A DNA stretch of 64,000 nucleotides from Lacticaseibacillus kribbianus (GCF_020180945.1 NZ_JAIPUL010000001.1:1-64000); one strand, 5' to 3'. Shown: positions 26,606 to 35,757, counted from the stretch's first letter. A program made the numbers and translations. The notes: generated from the letters alone by a model not told the origin.

Positions 26606-26635
26606 AGGGGCGGCCTCCCGGTGGGGGGCCGCCTT
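26606..26635 (+). terminator. Terminator after the small hypothetical gene
   Basis: AGGGGCGGCC followed by GGGCCGCCTT forms a GC-rich stem around CCCGGTGGG, ending in TTT. Confidence 0.75.
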
Positions 26636-26744
26636 TGTGCGTCTCACGATGCCCGGCCGGATGCGCACGTTCGCGGCCAAACGGTGACAGTTCGACGGCA
26701 TTAGTGATACAGTTAGCGTTTTAGCGGCATGACAGTTGTAAATA

Positions 26745-26753
26745 TGGTATCAT
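26745..26753 (+). promoter_or_regulatory. Extended -10 promoter of ecfA1
   Basis: TGgTATCAT (26745-26753) is an extended -10 element about 30 bp before the ecfA1 ATG. No good -35 is visible, as expected for this promoter class. Confidence 0.5.
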
Positions 26754-26788
26754 GATTCCGTCATGCAAAATCGGAAAAGAGGGGCATC

Positions 26789-27625
26789 ATGGCCGAAGCG
26801 ATCACGATCGATCATTTGAATTTTCATTATCCGGATGCGGATCATCCCACGCTCAAGGACATCAGCCTGACCGTGAACCAGGGCGAGTGGGTCGCCATCA
26901 TCGGGCACAACGGATCCGGCAAGTCGACGCTCGCCAAGAACATCAACGGCCTGCTGGCGCCGGACTCGGGCACGGTGGTGGTCGGCGGGCTGACGCTGTC
27001 CGAGGAGACGGTGTGGGCGATCCGCGCGAAGGTCGGCATCGTGTTCCAGAACCCGGACAACCAGTTCGTCGGCGCCACGGTGGCCGACGATGTCGCGTTC
27101 GGACTGGAAAACCGCGGCGTGCCGCGCCCCGAGATGCTGGTGCGGGTGCAAGACGCGCTTGAGGCGGTCGGAATGAGCGAGTTTGCGACCCGCGAGCCGG
27201 CGCGGCTGTCCGGCGGCCAGAAGCAGCGCGTCGCCATCGCCGGCATTGTCGCGCAGCGCCCGGACATCATCATCCTGGACGAGGCGACGTCGATGCTGGA
27301 CCCGGCCGGGCGCGCGGAGATCGTCGCGCTGATCCAGAAGCTGCGAGAGGCCACGAACCTGACCGTGCTGTCGATCACCCACGACATCGACGAGGCGGCC
27401 AAGGCCAACCGCGTGATCCTGCTCAACGACGGCGAGATCAAGGAAACCGGGACGCCAGCCGAGATTTTTGCTTACGGCCCCGAGCTGATCTCCCTGGGGC
27501 TGGACGTGCCGTACCCGGAGAAGCTCAAGGCGGCGCTGGCCGCCCGCGGCGTTGCGATGCCGTCTCACTACCTTGACGAGGAAGGCCTGGTGGATTACCT
27601 ATGGACATTACATTCGACCATGTGA
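26789..27625 (+). CDS. ecfA1: ECF transporter ATP-binding protein EcfA1
   Basis: The 278-residue ATPase energises uptake of vitamins and other micronutrients through the shared ECF module. It works with EcfA2, the EcfT scaffold and exchangeable S components encoded elsewhere. Walker [10 protein letters not shown], signature [13 protein letters not shown] and Walker [13 protein letters not shown] are intact. GAGGGG precedes the ATG at 26789. Its last 25 nt overlap ecfA2, which implies translational coupling. The order ecfA1-ecfA2-ecfT-truA after the ribosomal cluster is usual in Firmicutes. Confidence 0.95.
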   Translation: MAEAITIDHLNFHYPDADHPTLKDISLTVNQGEWVAIIGHNGSGKSTLAKNINGLLAPDSGTVVVGGLTLSEETVWAIRAKVGIVFQNPDNQFVGATVADDVAFGLENRGVPRPEMLVRVQDALEAVGMSEFATREPARLSGGQKQRVAIAGIVAQRPDIIILDEATSMLDPAGRAEIVALIQKLREATNLTVLSITHDIDEAAKANRVILLNDGEIKETGTPAEIFAYGPELISLGLDVPYPEKLKAALAARGVAMPSHYLDEEGLVDYLWTLHSTM

Positions 27626-28467
27626 GCTTCACGTACCAAGCCGGGACGCCGTTCGCCGGGGTGGGGCTGAGAGACATCACCACCACGATTCGCGGCGGCG
27701 AGTACACGGCGATCATCGGCCACACCGGGTCGGGCAAGTCGACGCTGTTGCAGCACCTCAACGCGCTTTTGAAGCCGACCTCAGGCACGGTGACCATCGG
27801 CGACTTCACCATCACCGCCGAGACGTCGAACAAGAACCTGCGGCCGCTGCGTCAGAAGGTCGGGATGGTGTTCCAGTTCGCGGAGAACCAGCTGTTCGAG
27901 CAGACCGTCGCCCAAGACATCGCGTTCGGGCCCAAGAACTTCGGCGTGCCGGAGCAGGAGGCCCTCGACTTGGCGGCGAAAATGATGCCGCTGGTCGGGC
28001 TGCCAGACACGCTGCTGGACCGCTCGCCCTTCGACCTGTCCGGCGGGCAGATGCGCCGCGTGGCGATCGCCGGGGTGCTGGCGATGCAGCCGGAGGTGCT
28101 GGTGCTCGACGAGCCGACCGCGGGGCTTGACCCCGCCGGGCGCCTGGAGATGATGCAGATGTTCAACCGGCTGCACCAGGAGTCCGGGCTGACCATCGTG
28201 CTGGTCACGCACCAGATGGACGACGTGGCGGACTACGCGGACAACGTGCTGGTGATGCAAAACGGGGCCCTGGTGCGCCAGGGCGCGCCAGCAGACGTGT
28301 TCGCCGATCCCGCCTGGCTGCGCGAACACTCGCTGGGCCTGCCGAAAACCGCGGTGATGGCCGAAAAACTTGCGGCCAAGGGTTTTCGCTTCGATCCGCT
28401 GCCGCTGACCGCGGCGGCTTTGGCCGACCAGCTGGTCCCGCAGATCGGGGGTGGCGCCCGTGAATAA
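27601..28467 (+). CDS. ecfA2: ECF transporter ATP-binding protein EcfA2
   Basis: The 288-residue second ATPase of the ECF module has Walker [10 protein letters not shown], signature [14 protein letters not shown] and Walker [13 protein letters not shown]. The motif [19 protein letters not shown] after the Q-loop is typical of EcfA2. The start ATG lies inside the end of ecfA1, and the stop overlaps ecfT by 8 nt. Confidence 0.95.
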   Translation: MDITFDHVSFTYQAGTPFAGVGLRDITTTIRGGEYTAIIGHTGSGKSTLLQHLNALLKPTSGTVTIGDFTITAETSNKNLRPLRQKVGMVFQFAENQLFEQTVAQDIAFGPKNFGVPEQEALDLAAKMMPLVGLPDTLLDRSPFDLSGGQMRRVAIAGVLAMQPEVLVLDEPTAGLDPAGRLEMMQMFNRLHQESGLTIVLVTHQMDDVADYADNVLVMQNGALVRQGAPADVFADPAWLREHSLGLPKTAVMAEKLAAKGFRFDPLPLTAAALADQLVPQIGGGARE

Positions 28468-29257
28468 GCTGCTGCTTGGGCGTTACCTGCCCGGCGACTC
28501 CTGGGTCCACCGGCTGGACCCGCGGACCAAGCTGATGGCGAGCTTCTACTACATCGCCATCATTTTCCTCGCCAACAACTGGCAGTCGTACCTCCTGATG
28601 TTCGCCGTCACCATGGCGATGCTCGCGGCGTCCAAAATCAAACTGGGCTTCTTCCTGCGCGGCGTGCGGCCGATGATCTGGCTGATCCTGTTCACCGTGG
28701 TGCTGCAGATCTTCTTCACCAAGGGGGGGCCGACGTACTGGTCCTTCGGGTGGCTGGCGATCACGCAGTTCGGGCTGATCAACGGGGCGTTCATCTTCAT
28801 GCGCTTCGTCTTGATCATCTTCGTCTCGACGCTGCTCACGCTGACCACGCAGCCGCTGTCTCTGGCGGACGCGGTGGAGTCGCTGCTGCGACCGCTGCGC
28901 AAGCTGCACGTGCCGGTCACGGAGCTGGCGCTGGTGCTGCAGATCGCGCTGCGCTTCGTGCCGACGTTGATGGATCAGACCACCAAGATCATGAACGCAC
29001 AGCGCGCCCGCGGGGTCGATTTTGGCTCCGGCAACCTGTTCCAGCAGATGAAGGCCGTGGTGCCGCTTCTGATCCCGCTGTTCGTGGACTCGTTCACGAT
29101 TGCCGAGGACCTCGCGACGGCGATGGACGCCCGCGGTTACCAGGGCGGGGACAACCGCACCAAGTACCGCGTGCTGCGCTACCACCGCGCCGACTGGCTT
29201 GCCGGTGCCGCGATGGTCGTGCTGACGGCGGCGTTGGTGCTGCTGCGCGCAAGATAG
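28460..29257 (+). CDS. ecfT: ECF transporter transmembrane scaffold EcfT
   Basis: A 265-residue membrane protein linking the ATPases to S components. Several hydrophobic segments are followed by the cytoplasmic coupling helices with Ala-Arg-Gly motifs ([14 protein letters not shown] and [11 protein letters not shown]). I start it at GTG 28460 ([20 protein letters not shown]), 5 nt after GGGGGTG. A GTG at 28451 lies within that Shine-Dalgarno. Confidence 0.94.
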   Translation: MNKLLLGRYLPGDSWVHRLDPRTKLMASFYYIAIIFLANNWQSYLLMFAVTMAMLAASKIKLGFFLRGVRPMIWLILFTVVLQIFFTKGGPTYWSFGWLAITQFGLINGAFIFMRFVLIIFVSTLLTLTTQPLSLADAVESLLRPLRKLHVPVTELALVLQIALRFVPTLMDQTTKIMNAQRARGVDFGSGNLFQQMKAVVPLLIPLFVDSFTIAEDLATAMDARGYQGGDNRTKYRVLRYHRADWLAGAAMVVLTAALVLLRAR

Positions 29258-29267
29258 GACTGCGGTC

Positions 29268-29300
29268 GGGCGGTCGCCCCCACGGGGACGGCCGCTTTTG
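29268..29300 (+). terminator. Weak terminator between ecfT and truA
   Basis: GGGCGGTCGCCCC pairs imperfectly with GGGGACGGCCGC and TTTT follows. Some read-through into truA is likely. Confidence 0.55.
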
Positions 29301-29318
29301 ACTGCCGAAAGGACGACA

Positions 29319-30089
29319 ATGACGCATTACAAACTGACGCTGGCCTACGACGGCACCAACTTCGCCGGCTACCAGGTCCAGCCGCACCAGCGCACAGTGC
29401 AGGGCGTGCTCCAAAAGGCGCTGGGCAAAATGGCCAAGTGCGAGTCGATTCACATCGACGGCTCCGGCCGCACGGACTCCGGCGTCCACGCGCTGGGGCA
29501 GGTGGTCTCCTTCGACTACCCGGGCGAGATCCCGGCGCGGTCGATGCTTCTGGCGATGAACTCGCTGATGCCCCTGGACATCGAGATCCTGAACGCCGAG
29601 ATCGTGCCGGCCAGTTTTCACGCCCGCTACTCGGCCATCGGCAAGCGCTACATGTACCGCGTGGCGCGCGGGCGCTTCACCGACCCGTTCAACCGCCTGT
29701 ACACCGGTCACTACCCGTACCCGCTGGACCTCGACTTGATTCGCGCGGCGCTGCCGGACGTGGTCGGCACGCACGACTTCACGAGCTTCGCGGCCAGCGG
29801 CGGCGTGATCGAGAACAAGGTGCGCACCATCTACGAGGCGACGGTGCGCGAGGACGCGGCGACAAACGAAATCGTGTTCGAGTTCTACGGCAACGGCTTT
29901 CTGTACAACATGGTGCGCATACTGGTGGCGACGCTGCTTGAGATTGGCAACGGCCGCCGCCCGGTGCACGACTTCCTGCGGCTGTACGAGGTCTTGGACC
30001 GCCAGCAGGCGAGGGGCACCGCCCCGGCCTCGGGGCTGTATTTGAAGGAAGTGTATTATCCGGACCAGGGCGGAGCGCGGCGGGCTTAG
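29319..30089 (+). CDS. truA: tRNA pseudouridine(38-40) synthase TruA
   Basis: The 256-residue enzyme isomerises uridines 38-40 in tRNA anticodon arms. The catalytic aspartate is in [14 protein letters not shown]. Further family motifs are [15 protein letters not shown] and [10 protein letters not shown]. The start is ATG 29319 ([19 protein letters not shown]) behind AAAGGAC; an upstream in-frame TTG gives a non-family extension. It follows ecfT in the usual order. Confidence 0.95.
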   Translation: MTHYKLTLAYDGTNFAGYQVQPHQRTVQGVLQKALGKMAKCESIHIDGSGRTDSGVHALGQVVSFDYPGEIPARSMLLAMNSLMPLDIEILNAEIVPASFHARYSAIGKRYMYRVARGRFTDPFNRLYTGHYPYPLDLDLIRAALPDVVGTHDFTSFAASGGVIENKVRTIYEATVREDAATNEIVFEFYGNGFLYNMVRILVATLLEIGNGRRPVHDFLRLYEVLDRQQARGTAPASGLYLKEVYYPDQGGARRA

Positions 30090-30312
30090 GACACCGTCTA
30101 GCGTAAGGCCAGCGCTTGGGCCGCACTATGGCCCGAGCGCTGGCCTTAGCTAGACGAGTGGCCGTTGCCGCGCGTAGCCCGACGACGACCAGAGGGCGAA
30201 GCAAGGCGGGTTTAGCGAATCGGCTAGCGGAAGACCCGCATTTGACGCGCACTTAGCTAGACGAACCGGCGTTGCGCCGTGTAGCCCGATGACCAGAGGG
30301 CGACTAGCCGGG
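30090..30312. repeat. Family B dispersed structured repeat, copy 1
   Basis: A near-perfect palindrome spans 30097-30154. TCTAGC, AAGGCCAGCGCT and GGGCC pair with GGCCC, AGCGCTGGCCTT and GCTAGA, around the loop GCACTAT. Two copies of a motif GTAGCCCGA...CCAGAGGGCG follow, at 30174-30198 and 30281-30302. The same palindrome core (CGCTTGGGCCGCACT) and motif recur at 48.6-48.9 kb. No open frame is present. Confidence 0.65.
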
Positions 30313-30352
30313 TACGCCTGGTAGAGTTGACGAGAAAAACGCGCCGGGCGCG

Positions 30353-30381
30353 TTGACTTCCGCGCCCATTTTTGGTATGTT
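30353..30381 (+). promoter_or_regulatory. rplM-rpsI promoter
   Basis: TTGACT (30353-30358), 17 bp, TATGTT (30376-30381) with an extended TGg. Confidence 0.7.
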
Positions 30382-30387
30382 AGTAGC

Positions 30388-30466
30388 TGGTATTGTTTGC
30401 CCCACGATAAGCCCCGGAAACTTATGACGTGTCAAACAAGCACAGAAACATTGGAGGAAACAAATC
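30388..30466 (+). promoter_or_regulatory. rplM leader, L13-leader-like structure
   Basis: TTGTTTG (30393-30399) pairs with CAAACAA (30433-30439), enclosing ATAAG (30407-30411) / CTTAT (30421-30425). A leader RNA that autoregulates rplM-rpsI through L13 is known in Bacilli. The form and position agree; the exact family match was not tested. Confidence 0.5.
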
Positions 30467-30913
30467 GTGCGTACAACATTTATGGCTAAGCCAGGCGAAA
30501 TCGAACGTAAATGGTATGTGATCGACGCAACGGACATCAGCCTTGGCCGTTTGGCTTCCGTCGTCGCTTCCATCCTGCGCGGCAAGAACAAGCCGACCTT
30601 TACCCCGCACGTTGACACCGGTGACAACGTCATCGTGATCAACGCCGCGAACCTGAAGCTGACCGGCAACAAGGCCAGCGACAAGATCTACTACCGTCAC
30701 AGCCAACATCCAGGTGGTCTGAAGCATGAAGTTGCTGGCGATCTGCTGAAGAACGACCCAGCACGCTTGGTCGAATACGCTGTCAAGAAGATGCTGCCTA
30801 CCAAGAACACTCTTGGTCACCAGCAATTCATGAAGCTTCACGTGTACGCAGGGGAAGATCACTCCCACGAAGCACAGAAGCCAGAAGTACTCGACATCAC
30901 CAACCTAATCTAA
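30467..30913 (+). CDS. rplM: 50S ribosomal protein L13
   Basis: The 148-residue L13 is an early assembly protein of the large subunit. Family segments include [20 protein letters not shown] and [14 protein letters not shown]. The start is GTG at 30467, with GGAGG upstream. rpsI follows after 13 bp. Confidence 0.97.
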   Translation: MRTTFMAKPGEIERKWYVIDATDISLGRLASVVASILRGKNKPTFTPHVDTGDNVIVINAANLKLTGNKASDKIYYRHSQHPGGLKHEVAGDLLKNDPARLVEYAVKKMLPTKNTLGHQQFMKLHVYAGEDHSHEAQKPEVLDITNLI

Positions 30914-30926
30914 GGAGGATACAACT

Positions 30927-31319
30927 GTGGCTCAAGTATCTTACAGCGGCACTGGTCGCCGCAAAAACTCCGTTGCCCGGGTCCGTCTGGTTCCTGGCTC
31001 CGGCAAAATCACAATCAACGGCAAGGACGTCCACGACTACCTGCCATATGAAAACCTCATCCTCGATCTGACCCAGCCGTTCGGCATCACCGAAACCACC
31101 GGTCAGTACGACGTCTTGGTTAACGCCAATGGCGGCGGCTTCACCGGCCAGACCGGTGCAATCCGTCACGGGATCTCCCGTGCGCTGCTCACCGTTGACC
31201 CAGACTTCCGCGGCCCTCTCAAGCGCGCCGGCATGCTCACGCGTGACCCTCGCATGAAGGAACGTAAGAAGCCAGGTCTGAAGAAGGCCCGTAAGGCTAG
31301 TCAGTTCTCCAAGCGTTAA
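30927..31319 (+). CDS. rpsI: 30S ribosomal protein S9
   Basis: The 130-residue S9 has a C-terminal tail ending in KR that reaches the P-site tRNA ([12 protein letters not shown]). The N-terminal segment [19 protein letters not shown] is typical. GTG start at 30927 after AAGGAGG. Confidence 0.97.
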   Translation: MAQVSYSGTGRRKNSVARVRLVPGSGKITINGKDVHDYLPYENLILDLTQPFGITETTGQYDVLVNANGGGFTGQTGAIRHGISRALLTVDPDFRGPLKRAGMLTRDPRMKERKKPGLKKARKASQFSKR

Positions 31320-31338
31320 TATCAATCCTATTTTCGCG

Positions 31339-31415
31339 GGTATCGTCGATTCTTCGACGATACCGGAGGCCCGGCCTACTGTAAGTTCGCTCATTATGAG
31401 CGGACTTATTTTTTT
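31339..31415 (+). terminator. Double terminator after rpsI
   Basis: The first hairpin pairs GGTATCGTCGA with TCGACGATACC (31339-31364) without a T tract. The second pairs TAAGTTCGCTCA with TGAGCGGACTTA (31382-31408), followed by T7. The sequence from 31416 to 31500 shows nothing recognisable. Confidence 0.8.
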
Positions 31416-31501
31416 GCTTTGAGAAGGCGTCCAGGGTCGCGTGAATAGGCGCTTTGCTGGCTCTGCGTTAACTGGTGGTGAAGAACAGTCTGATACTTAT
31501 T

Positions 31502-31537
31502 GGGAGTTTCGCTTTGGCCGAACTCCTTTTATTTTAT
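31502..31537 (+). terminator. Additional terminator hairpin
   Basis: GGAGTT...AACTCC with a CG/CG extension and TTTTATTTTATT afterwards. Its source transcript is unclear, since no gene lies between it and rpsI; it may insulate the next operon. Confidence 0.6.
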
Positions 31538-31608
31538 TAGGACTCAGCAGGAATTGACGCGTCTTAAGTTGCGGATAAGTAGATTACCTCCCCGTTTTTT
31601 GCTGCACG

Positions 31609-31637
31609 TTTACACTACTGAAACGGCGTAGTACAAT
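31609..31637 (+). promoter_or_regulatory. Promoter of the ABC exporter operon
   Basis: TTTACA (31609-31614), 17 bp, TACAAT (31632-31637). Confidence 0.7.
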
Positions 31638-31646
31638 CGGTAAGAA

Positions 31647-31661
31647 GTGCAAGCGCTTACG
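31647..31661. promoter_or_regulatory. cre-like site downstream of the exporter promoter
   Basis: TGCAAGCGCTTACG matches most of the CcpA cre consensus (TGWAARCGYTWNCW). Placed just after the transcription start, it would repress the operon when preferred sugars are present. Confidence 0.45.
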
Positions 31662-31701
31662 GCGGACAAATTTCGGGCGTGAGCGCGAAGGAGCGAGGAC
31701 G

Positions 31702-32955
31702 ATGGTGGGACTGGAGTGGCGCAAGTGGGTGCGCGGGCGGCGACTGTGGGCGTGCCTGCTGATTCTGGTGGCGCTGATGATCGGCTGCCTTGAGATGGAG
31801 CGGCGGCAGCAGGCCGCCGCAACGGACTGGCAGGTGCGCCAGGTCGACAAGCGACTGGCCCAGGCGCAACGCATGGCCAAGTCGGCCGACCCAACCGCGC
31901 GCCGGCTGGGGAAACAGGACCTGGCGAATCAAAAGCAGATCCGCCGGCGGATCGCGACCGGGGATGCTGCCGGCGTGCTCGCGGCGACCTGGCGCAGTTT
32001 TCAGGGCGGGACGAAGGGCGACAAACTGCCGGCCGTCGCGCCCATCGCGGACACCATGGTGACGATGCTGCACGCGGGCGAGGCCGAGGCGATGCGCGCC
32101 CAGCTGGTGTACTTGCGCCAGCACAATGTGGCGCCGATCCTGCCGCTGGCCATCCCGACCAACCCGGACACCGCGACGACCAACAACCTGGACGCCTACG
32201 ATCAGCAGTTCTTCGCCCACACGCGCCAGTACCACCCCGACGCCTGGACCCAGGTCTGGCAGTGGGCTTCAGTCGGTGGCCTGCTGGTGGCGCTGGCCGT
32301 CTTGAACCTGTTTTTGGGCGATGCCTTAGCCGAGGAGCGGCACGGCCGCGTCGACCACGTGCGGTGGCTGCGGCTTCAAAACGTGTCGTGGCGGCGGCTG
32401 GTGCTGACCAAGTTCGCCTTTCACTTCGTGGCGTCACTGGCGCTGGTGGCTGCGGCGTTCGGGCTGTTTTTAATCTACGCCGCGGTTCGCTCCGGCCTCG
32501 GCGACCTGCGCTACCCGGTTCAGACCTGGGTGGCCGGCAAGGCGGTGACGCCGCACTGGGCCTGGTCAACCGCGCGGGACGACGCCAACTTTTTCCTGCC
32601 GCTTCAGATCCAGATTGCGCCGCTGGCCCGGTACCTGGGCCGCTACGCCGGGCTGGTCGTGGCGGTTTTGGCCGCCAACAGCGCCTTAGCCATGCTGGTC
32701 AACCGCTTCTTGCCCAGCCGCATCGCCGGGCTGATGATCGGCGTGGTGGCACCGCTACTGTTCTTCGTGCTGCCGACCAGCAAGTTCAGCCCTTGGACCT
32801 ACCTGAACGGCGACTGGGTCGCCAGCAATTACCTGGCGCATGTGCTGGGCACCAGTGCGACGGTGTGGCCGTACGTGCTGGGCGGCATCATCGCGGTGGC
32901 GGCCCTGGCGCTGCTCGGGGCCTTGGTACCTGTGAAAGGACGGCGAGTCGCATGA
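31702..32955 (+). CDS. ABC-2 type transporter permease
   Basis: A 417-residue membrane protein. One hydrophobic segment lies at about 17-35, then a long extracytoplasmic stretch, then about five more from roughly residue 190 to the end. The motif LAEERHGRVDHVRWL followed by RLVLTKFAFHF after the second segment is the usual ABC-2 permease pattern. It overlaps the ATPase gene by ATGA. The substrate is unknown; antimicrobial, bacteriocin or lantibiotic-type immunity exporters share this layout, but nothing here decides it. Confidence 0.8.
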   Translation: MVGLEWRKWVRGRRLWACLLILVALMIGCLEMERRQQAAATDWQVRQVDKRLAQAQRMAKSADPTARRLGKQDLANQKQIRRRIATGDAAGVLAATWRSFQGGTKGDKLPAVAPIADTMVTMLHAGEAEAMRAQLVYLRQHNVAPILPLAIPTNPDTATTNNLDAYDQQFFAHTRQYHPDAWTQVWQWASVGGLLVALAVLNLFLGDALAEERHGRVDHVRWLRLQNVSWRRLVLTKFAFHFVASLALVAAAFGLFLIYAAVRSGLGDLRYPVQTWVAGKAVTPHWAWSTARDDANFFLPLQIQIAPLARYLGRYAGLVVAVLAANSALAMLVNRFLPSRIAGLMIGVVAPLLFFVLPTSKFSPWTYLNGDWVASNYLAHVLGTSATVWPYVLGGIIAVAALALLGALVPVKGRRVA

Positions 32956-33641
32956 CTGAGATCAGTTTGTACCAGATGAGTTTTGCTTACCGGCACCACC
33001 CCGTGTACGAGAAGGCCAGCCTGACGCTGACCCAGCCCGGGGTCTACGGGCTGGTGGGCCCGAACGGCAGCGGCAAAAGCACGCTGTTCGACCTGCTGTG
33101 CGGGCTGCTGCGGCCACAGACCGGGACGATCACGCTGGACGGCGCGGCGCCGAGTGCCGGCGTGGTTTTCAACACCATCGCCTACGGACAGGACGCGGGT
33201 GTCCTGTACCCGCGGCTGTCGGGTGCCGACCACCTGCGCTTCGTGGCCAAACAGCACGGCCGAGACGCCGCGGCCATCGCCGCCGTGTCGGCCCAGCTGG
33301 ACCTGGCCGCCTTCGTGGCCCAGCCCGTCGGCAGCCTGTCGATGGGCCAAAAGCAGCGGGTGGCGATCGCCTTGGCGCTTTTGCCGCAAACGCCGGTTTT
33401 GCTGCTGGACGAGCCGCTGAACGGTCTGGATCCGGATTCGGTGATCATCATCCGCAAGCTGCTGGTGGGGCTGCAAGACAGCGGCCGCATCGTGCTGGTG
33501 TCGTCGCACAACTTGGCGGAGCTTGAGAAGGTCACGAACCACTACCTGTTCAAGGTCGGCACCGCGCTGCAGGAGGAAGTGGTGACAACGGCGGCCGAGG
33601 CGCGGTACGAGGAGCTGTTCCACCGGGCGGCGACGGAGTAG
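32952..33641 (+). CDS. ABC transporter ATP-binding protein
   Basis: The 229-residue ATPase has Walker A GPNGSGKST, signature [13 protein letters not shown] and Walker B LLLDEPLNGLD. It starts at ATG 32952, overlapping the upstream permease stop, so the pair is translationally coupled. It drives the permeases on either side. An open frame extends upstream in the same phase but runs through the permease and is not coding. Confidence 0.88.
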   Translation: MTEISLYQMSFAYRHHPVYEKASLTLTQPGVYGLVGPNGSGKSTLFDLLCGLLRPQTGTITLDGAAPSAGVVFNTIAYGQDAGVLYPRLSGADHLRFVAKQHGRDAAAIAAVSAQLDLAAFVAQPVGSLSMGQKQRVAIALALLPQTPVLLLDEPLNGLDPDSVIIIRKLLVGLQDSGRIVLVSSHNLAELEKVTNHYLFKVGTALQEEVVTTAAEARYEELFHRAATE

Positions 33642-33743
33642 GCGCCGAGTCGGGCGGCGCCTTGGGTGCGTGATCCGGACCGGGCTGGCGGTGCGAGGCG
33701 CCTGCTCGACCCGGGTGGCGGTGCGAGGAAAGGAGTGAGGGCG

Positions 33744-34838
33744 ATGCTTGATCTGTGGTGGTGCCGGCTGCGGCGGTCCCGCCTTCTGGTGGCGCTAGCC
33801 GCGGTGGCGATGCTGCTCGGCAGCGGGGTGGCCGGTGTGACCTACTGGCGCAAGGCGCAGGAGGAGCAGGCGCTGGCGGCCAGGCTGAATCGGCAGGTGG
33901 AGGACCTGGCGCAGGAGGTGGCGCAGGCCCCGGCGAAGCCGAAGCAGCCGAAGGCAGCCGAGCGGCCGTACTGGCAGGCGCTGGCACTCAAAAAGCGGCT
34001 GGTGACCGACCAGCACCACGCGGCTTCGGCGCTTGAAGTGCGGGACTACCGAGGCTTCACCCGCAACTACGCCGCCGCCCTGACGACGACCCTGGCGCTT
34101 GAGAAGGTGCAACCCGGCAGCGGGCTGGCGCTGACCCAGACGACGCTGGCGGCGCTGAAAAGCCGGCGCCGGCGCGCCCTCAAGGTGGCGGCCAGCGGCC
34201 AGACGCTGATCTGGTCGACCTGGTCGCTGGCGCCGCGGGCACTGGCGGCGCGCTGCCTCGCCTTTTTGGCCTGGGCGCCGGTGGTCGTGTTCGTCGCAAT
34301 CGGGGCCGGGGCGCTGTGGCGGGAGCTGTTCGACACGCCGGCCTGGCGCTTCCAGCTCTTGACCACCAGGCGGCGCTTGCACCTGCAGGCCGTGGACCTC
34401 GGCGTCGGCGTGTCGCTGCTGACGGGCTTTGCCGCGGTGGCGGTCGGCGTCGCCGCGCTGTGGGGCCTGGTGCTCGGCGGCGGCGAGGTGGTGAGCTGGC
34501 GGTACCCGCTGAGCAACGACTTGACCCTGGGCCACCAGTGGCTGACGCAGCTGGCCTACTGGCTGCCGCTGGCCGTGCTTGCGGTGAGCTGGTGCCAGCT
34601 GGGGACGCTGGCCGTGCGCCAGCTCAGCGGGAGGCTGGCACTGCTTTTGGCGGTCGCCGCCGCGGCCGGGGTCGTGCCGGGGGACGCCAACCCGCTGGGG
34701 CAGCTGCAGGGGATCGTGCTGGCGCCGGCCAGAACGGCGGCGCGGTGGCCGGTCGTGGTGCTGCTCGGGCTGGCCGCGCTGGTCGCGGCCGGGTCACTGT
34801 GGCGGCTGCGCACGGCGCGCGGCAGTCGGACGGCCTGA
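33744..34838 (+). CDS. ABC-2 type transporter permease, second subunit
   Basis: A 364-residue membrane protein with a first segment at about 11-30 (LLVALAAVAMLLGSGVAGV) and a large outer domain rich in Lys, Ala and Gln. About five segments follow in the second half. Its plan matches the permease at 31702. AAGGAG lies upstream of the ATG at 33744. The 100-bp gap after the ATPase contains a short direct repeat (GGCGGTGCGAGG twice) but no terminator, so it is in the same operon. Confidence 0.75.
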   Translation: MLDLWWCRLRRSRLLVALAAVAMLLGSGVAGVTYWRKAQEEQALAARLNRQVEDLAQEVAQAPAKPKQPKAAERPYWQALALKKRLVTDQHHAASALEVRDYRGFTRNYAAALTTTLALEKVQPGSGLALTQTTLAALKSRRRRALKVAASGQTLIWSTWSLAPRALAARCLAFLAWAPVVVFVAIGAGALWRELFDTPAWRFQLLTTRRRLHLQAVDLGVGVSLLTGFAAVAVGVAALWGLVLGGGEVVSWRYPLSNDLTLGHQWLTQLAYWLPLAVLAVSWCQLGTLAVRQLSGRLALLLAVAAAAGVVPGDANPLGQLQGIVLAPARTAARWPVVVLLGLAALVAAGSLWRLRTARGSRTA

Positions 34839-34854
34839 AGCGGTCCAATACGCT

Positions 34855-34884
34855 GGCCTCGCACAGCGATTGCGAGGCCTTTTT
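34855..34884 (+). terminator. Exporter operon terminator
   Basis: GGCCTCGCA (34855-34863) pairs with TGCGAGGCC (34871-34879), followed by TTTTT. Confidence 0.9.
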
Positions 34885-34944
34885 GGCGCGCACGGGCGAC
34901 TGCGGGAGACTGGAGGCGACGCGAGACGACGGGAGGCAAAAAGC

Positions 34945-35190
34945 ATGATGAGTCTTGCAACGCAGTACCACGAGGCGCCAGCCACGGGGCGGCCGATTTT
35001 CCCTTGGGGTGGTACCCCAACCTGACGCAGGCGTGGGACCACGCGTACTTCGCGCCGCACTGGCACGAAGCCGCGGAGCTGATCGCGGTGGCGGCGGGGC
35101 GGCGCGGGTGATGAGCGCCGGTGACTGCGCGCTGATTGCACCCAACACGCTGCACGCGGCGTTCACGACCGGAGCCGATTCGGGGAATGC
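34945..35190 (+). pseudogene. Remnant of an AraC-type regulator N-terminal cupin domain
   Basis: Three reading frames each keep a recognisable piece in the right order. They are MSLATQYHEAPATGRPIF, then WYPNLTQAWDHAYFAPHWHE plus AAELIAVAAG, then SAGDCALIAPNTLHAAF. Together they resemble the sugar-sensing cupin of AraC/XylS regulators (HWHE and the GD..LI.PN..H pattern). A frameshift after the first piece and an internal deletion separate them, and no helix-turn-helix domain follows. A GGGAGG site precedes the ATG. Confidence 0.65.
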
Positions 35191-35209
35191 TGTAGCGCGA
35201 GCAGATAAG

Positions 35210-35238
35210 TTGACGGGAAATTTTACCGCGGGTACGAT
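35210..35238 (+). promoter_or_regulatory. Strong promoter without an obvious gene
   Basis: TTGACG (35210-35215), 17 bp, TACGAT (35233-35238). Transcription would start near 35245. Confidence 0.6.
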
Positions 35239-35244
35239 ACACAA

Positions 35245-35757
35245 TAGATGAGCATCGGAGTCGTGGGGCGGCAAACGCGTTGCCGGCAACACCCGCGGCT
35301 TAGGCGAACGATCCGGCGGCAAGCGCCACCAGTAGCCAACTCAGACCAGGCCCCGACTAGGCCATCGTATGCATAGGATAGTGGAACCCGCCCAGCACCA
35401 CAGCGGGAAGATGAAAAGGGTACGGATCACCATCCGCGCGTCGCACCACAGGGACGGCCTACTCGATGAGGTAGCCGCGGCGGTCCCCAGACGCGCGGCG
35501 CACGCACCGGCTGCACACATACCAGCATTGCCCCGGGCGGTTCCGGGAGGTCCTGCAGCAACAGGCCGTGCACAGCACCGCGCGCAGATTCAACTGAAGC
35601 TAATTCAATCGCGCCGAATCCGGTTCGGGGGCCACCCCGGGCCGGGTTTGGCGCGTCTTTGCGTGTCCCGGGGCGTGCGCATGCGTGACTACGTTGCAAG
35701 GCAAAGTAGCGTGCGGCATGGCCACATCTGGTCGGCGAGGCGCCGCGCGCCTGGCCG
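35245..35757 (+). other. Noncoding stretch downstream of an orphan promoter; possible RNA
   Basis: About 510 bp with no open frame that has a ribosome-binding site and sensible composition. Short inverted repeats are present, for example GTTGCCGGCAAC (palindromic, about 35280) and AGGCGC/GCGCCT near 35740. I looked for RNase P RNA, tmRNA and SRP RNA core motifs and found none. It could be an unrecognised RNA gene or decayed sequence next to the AraC remnant. Confidence 0.35.

Noticed and set aside
30090-30312. Family B palindrome as an ordinary truA terminator
   Set aside because: No T tract follows, and the same sequence core occurs in another context at 48.7 kb, so it is treated as a repeat, though it could still slow polymerase.
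32262-32951. An upstream extension of the exporter ATPase
   Set aside because: It runs out of frame through the permease gene; the ATPase begins at ATG 32952 with ATGA overlap.
35245-35757. RNase P RNA, tmRNA or SRP RNA gene
   Set aside because: I looked for the conserved cores (such as GAGGAAAGTCC, a GGTTCGA-type T arm and the SRP GGAAG..AGCA loop) and did not find them.
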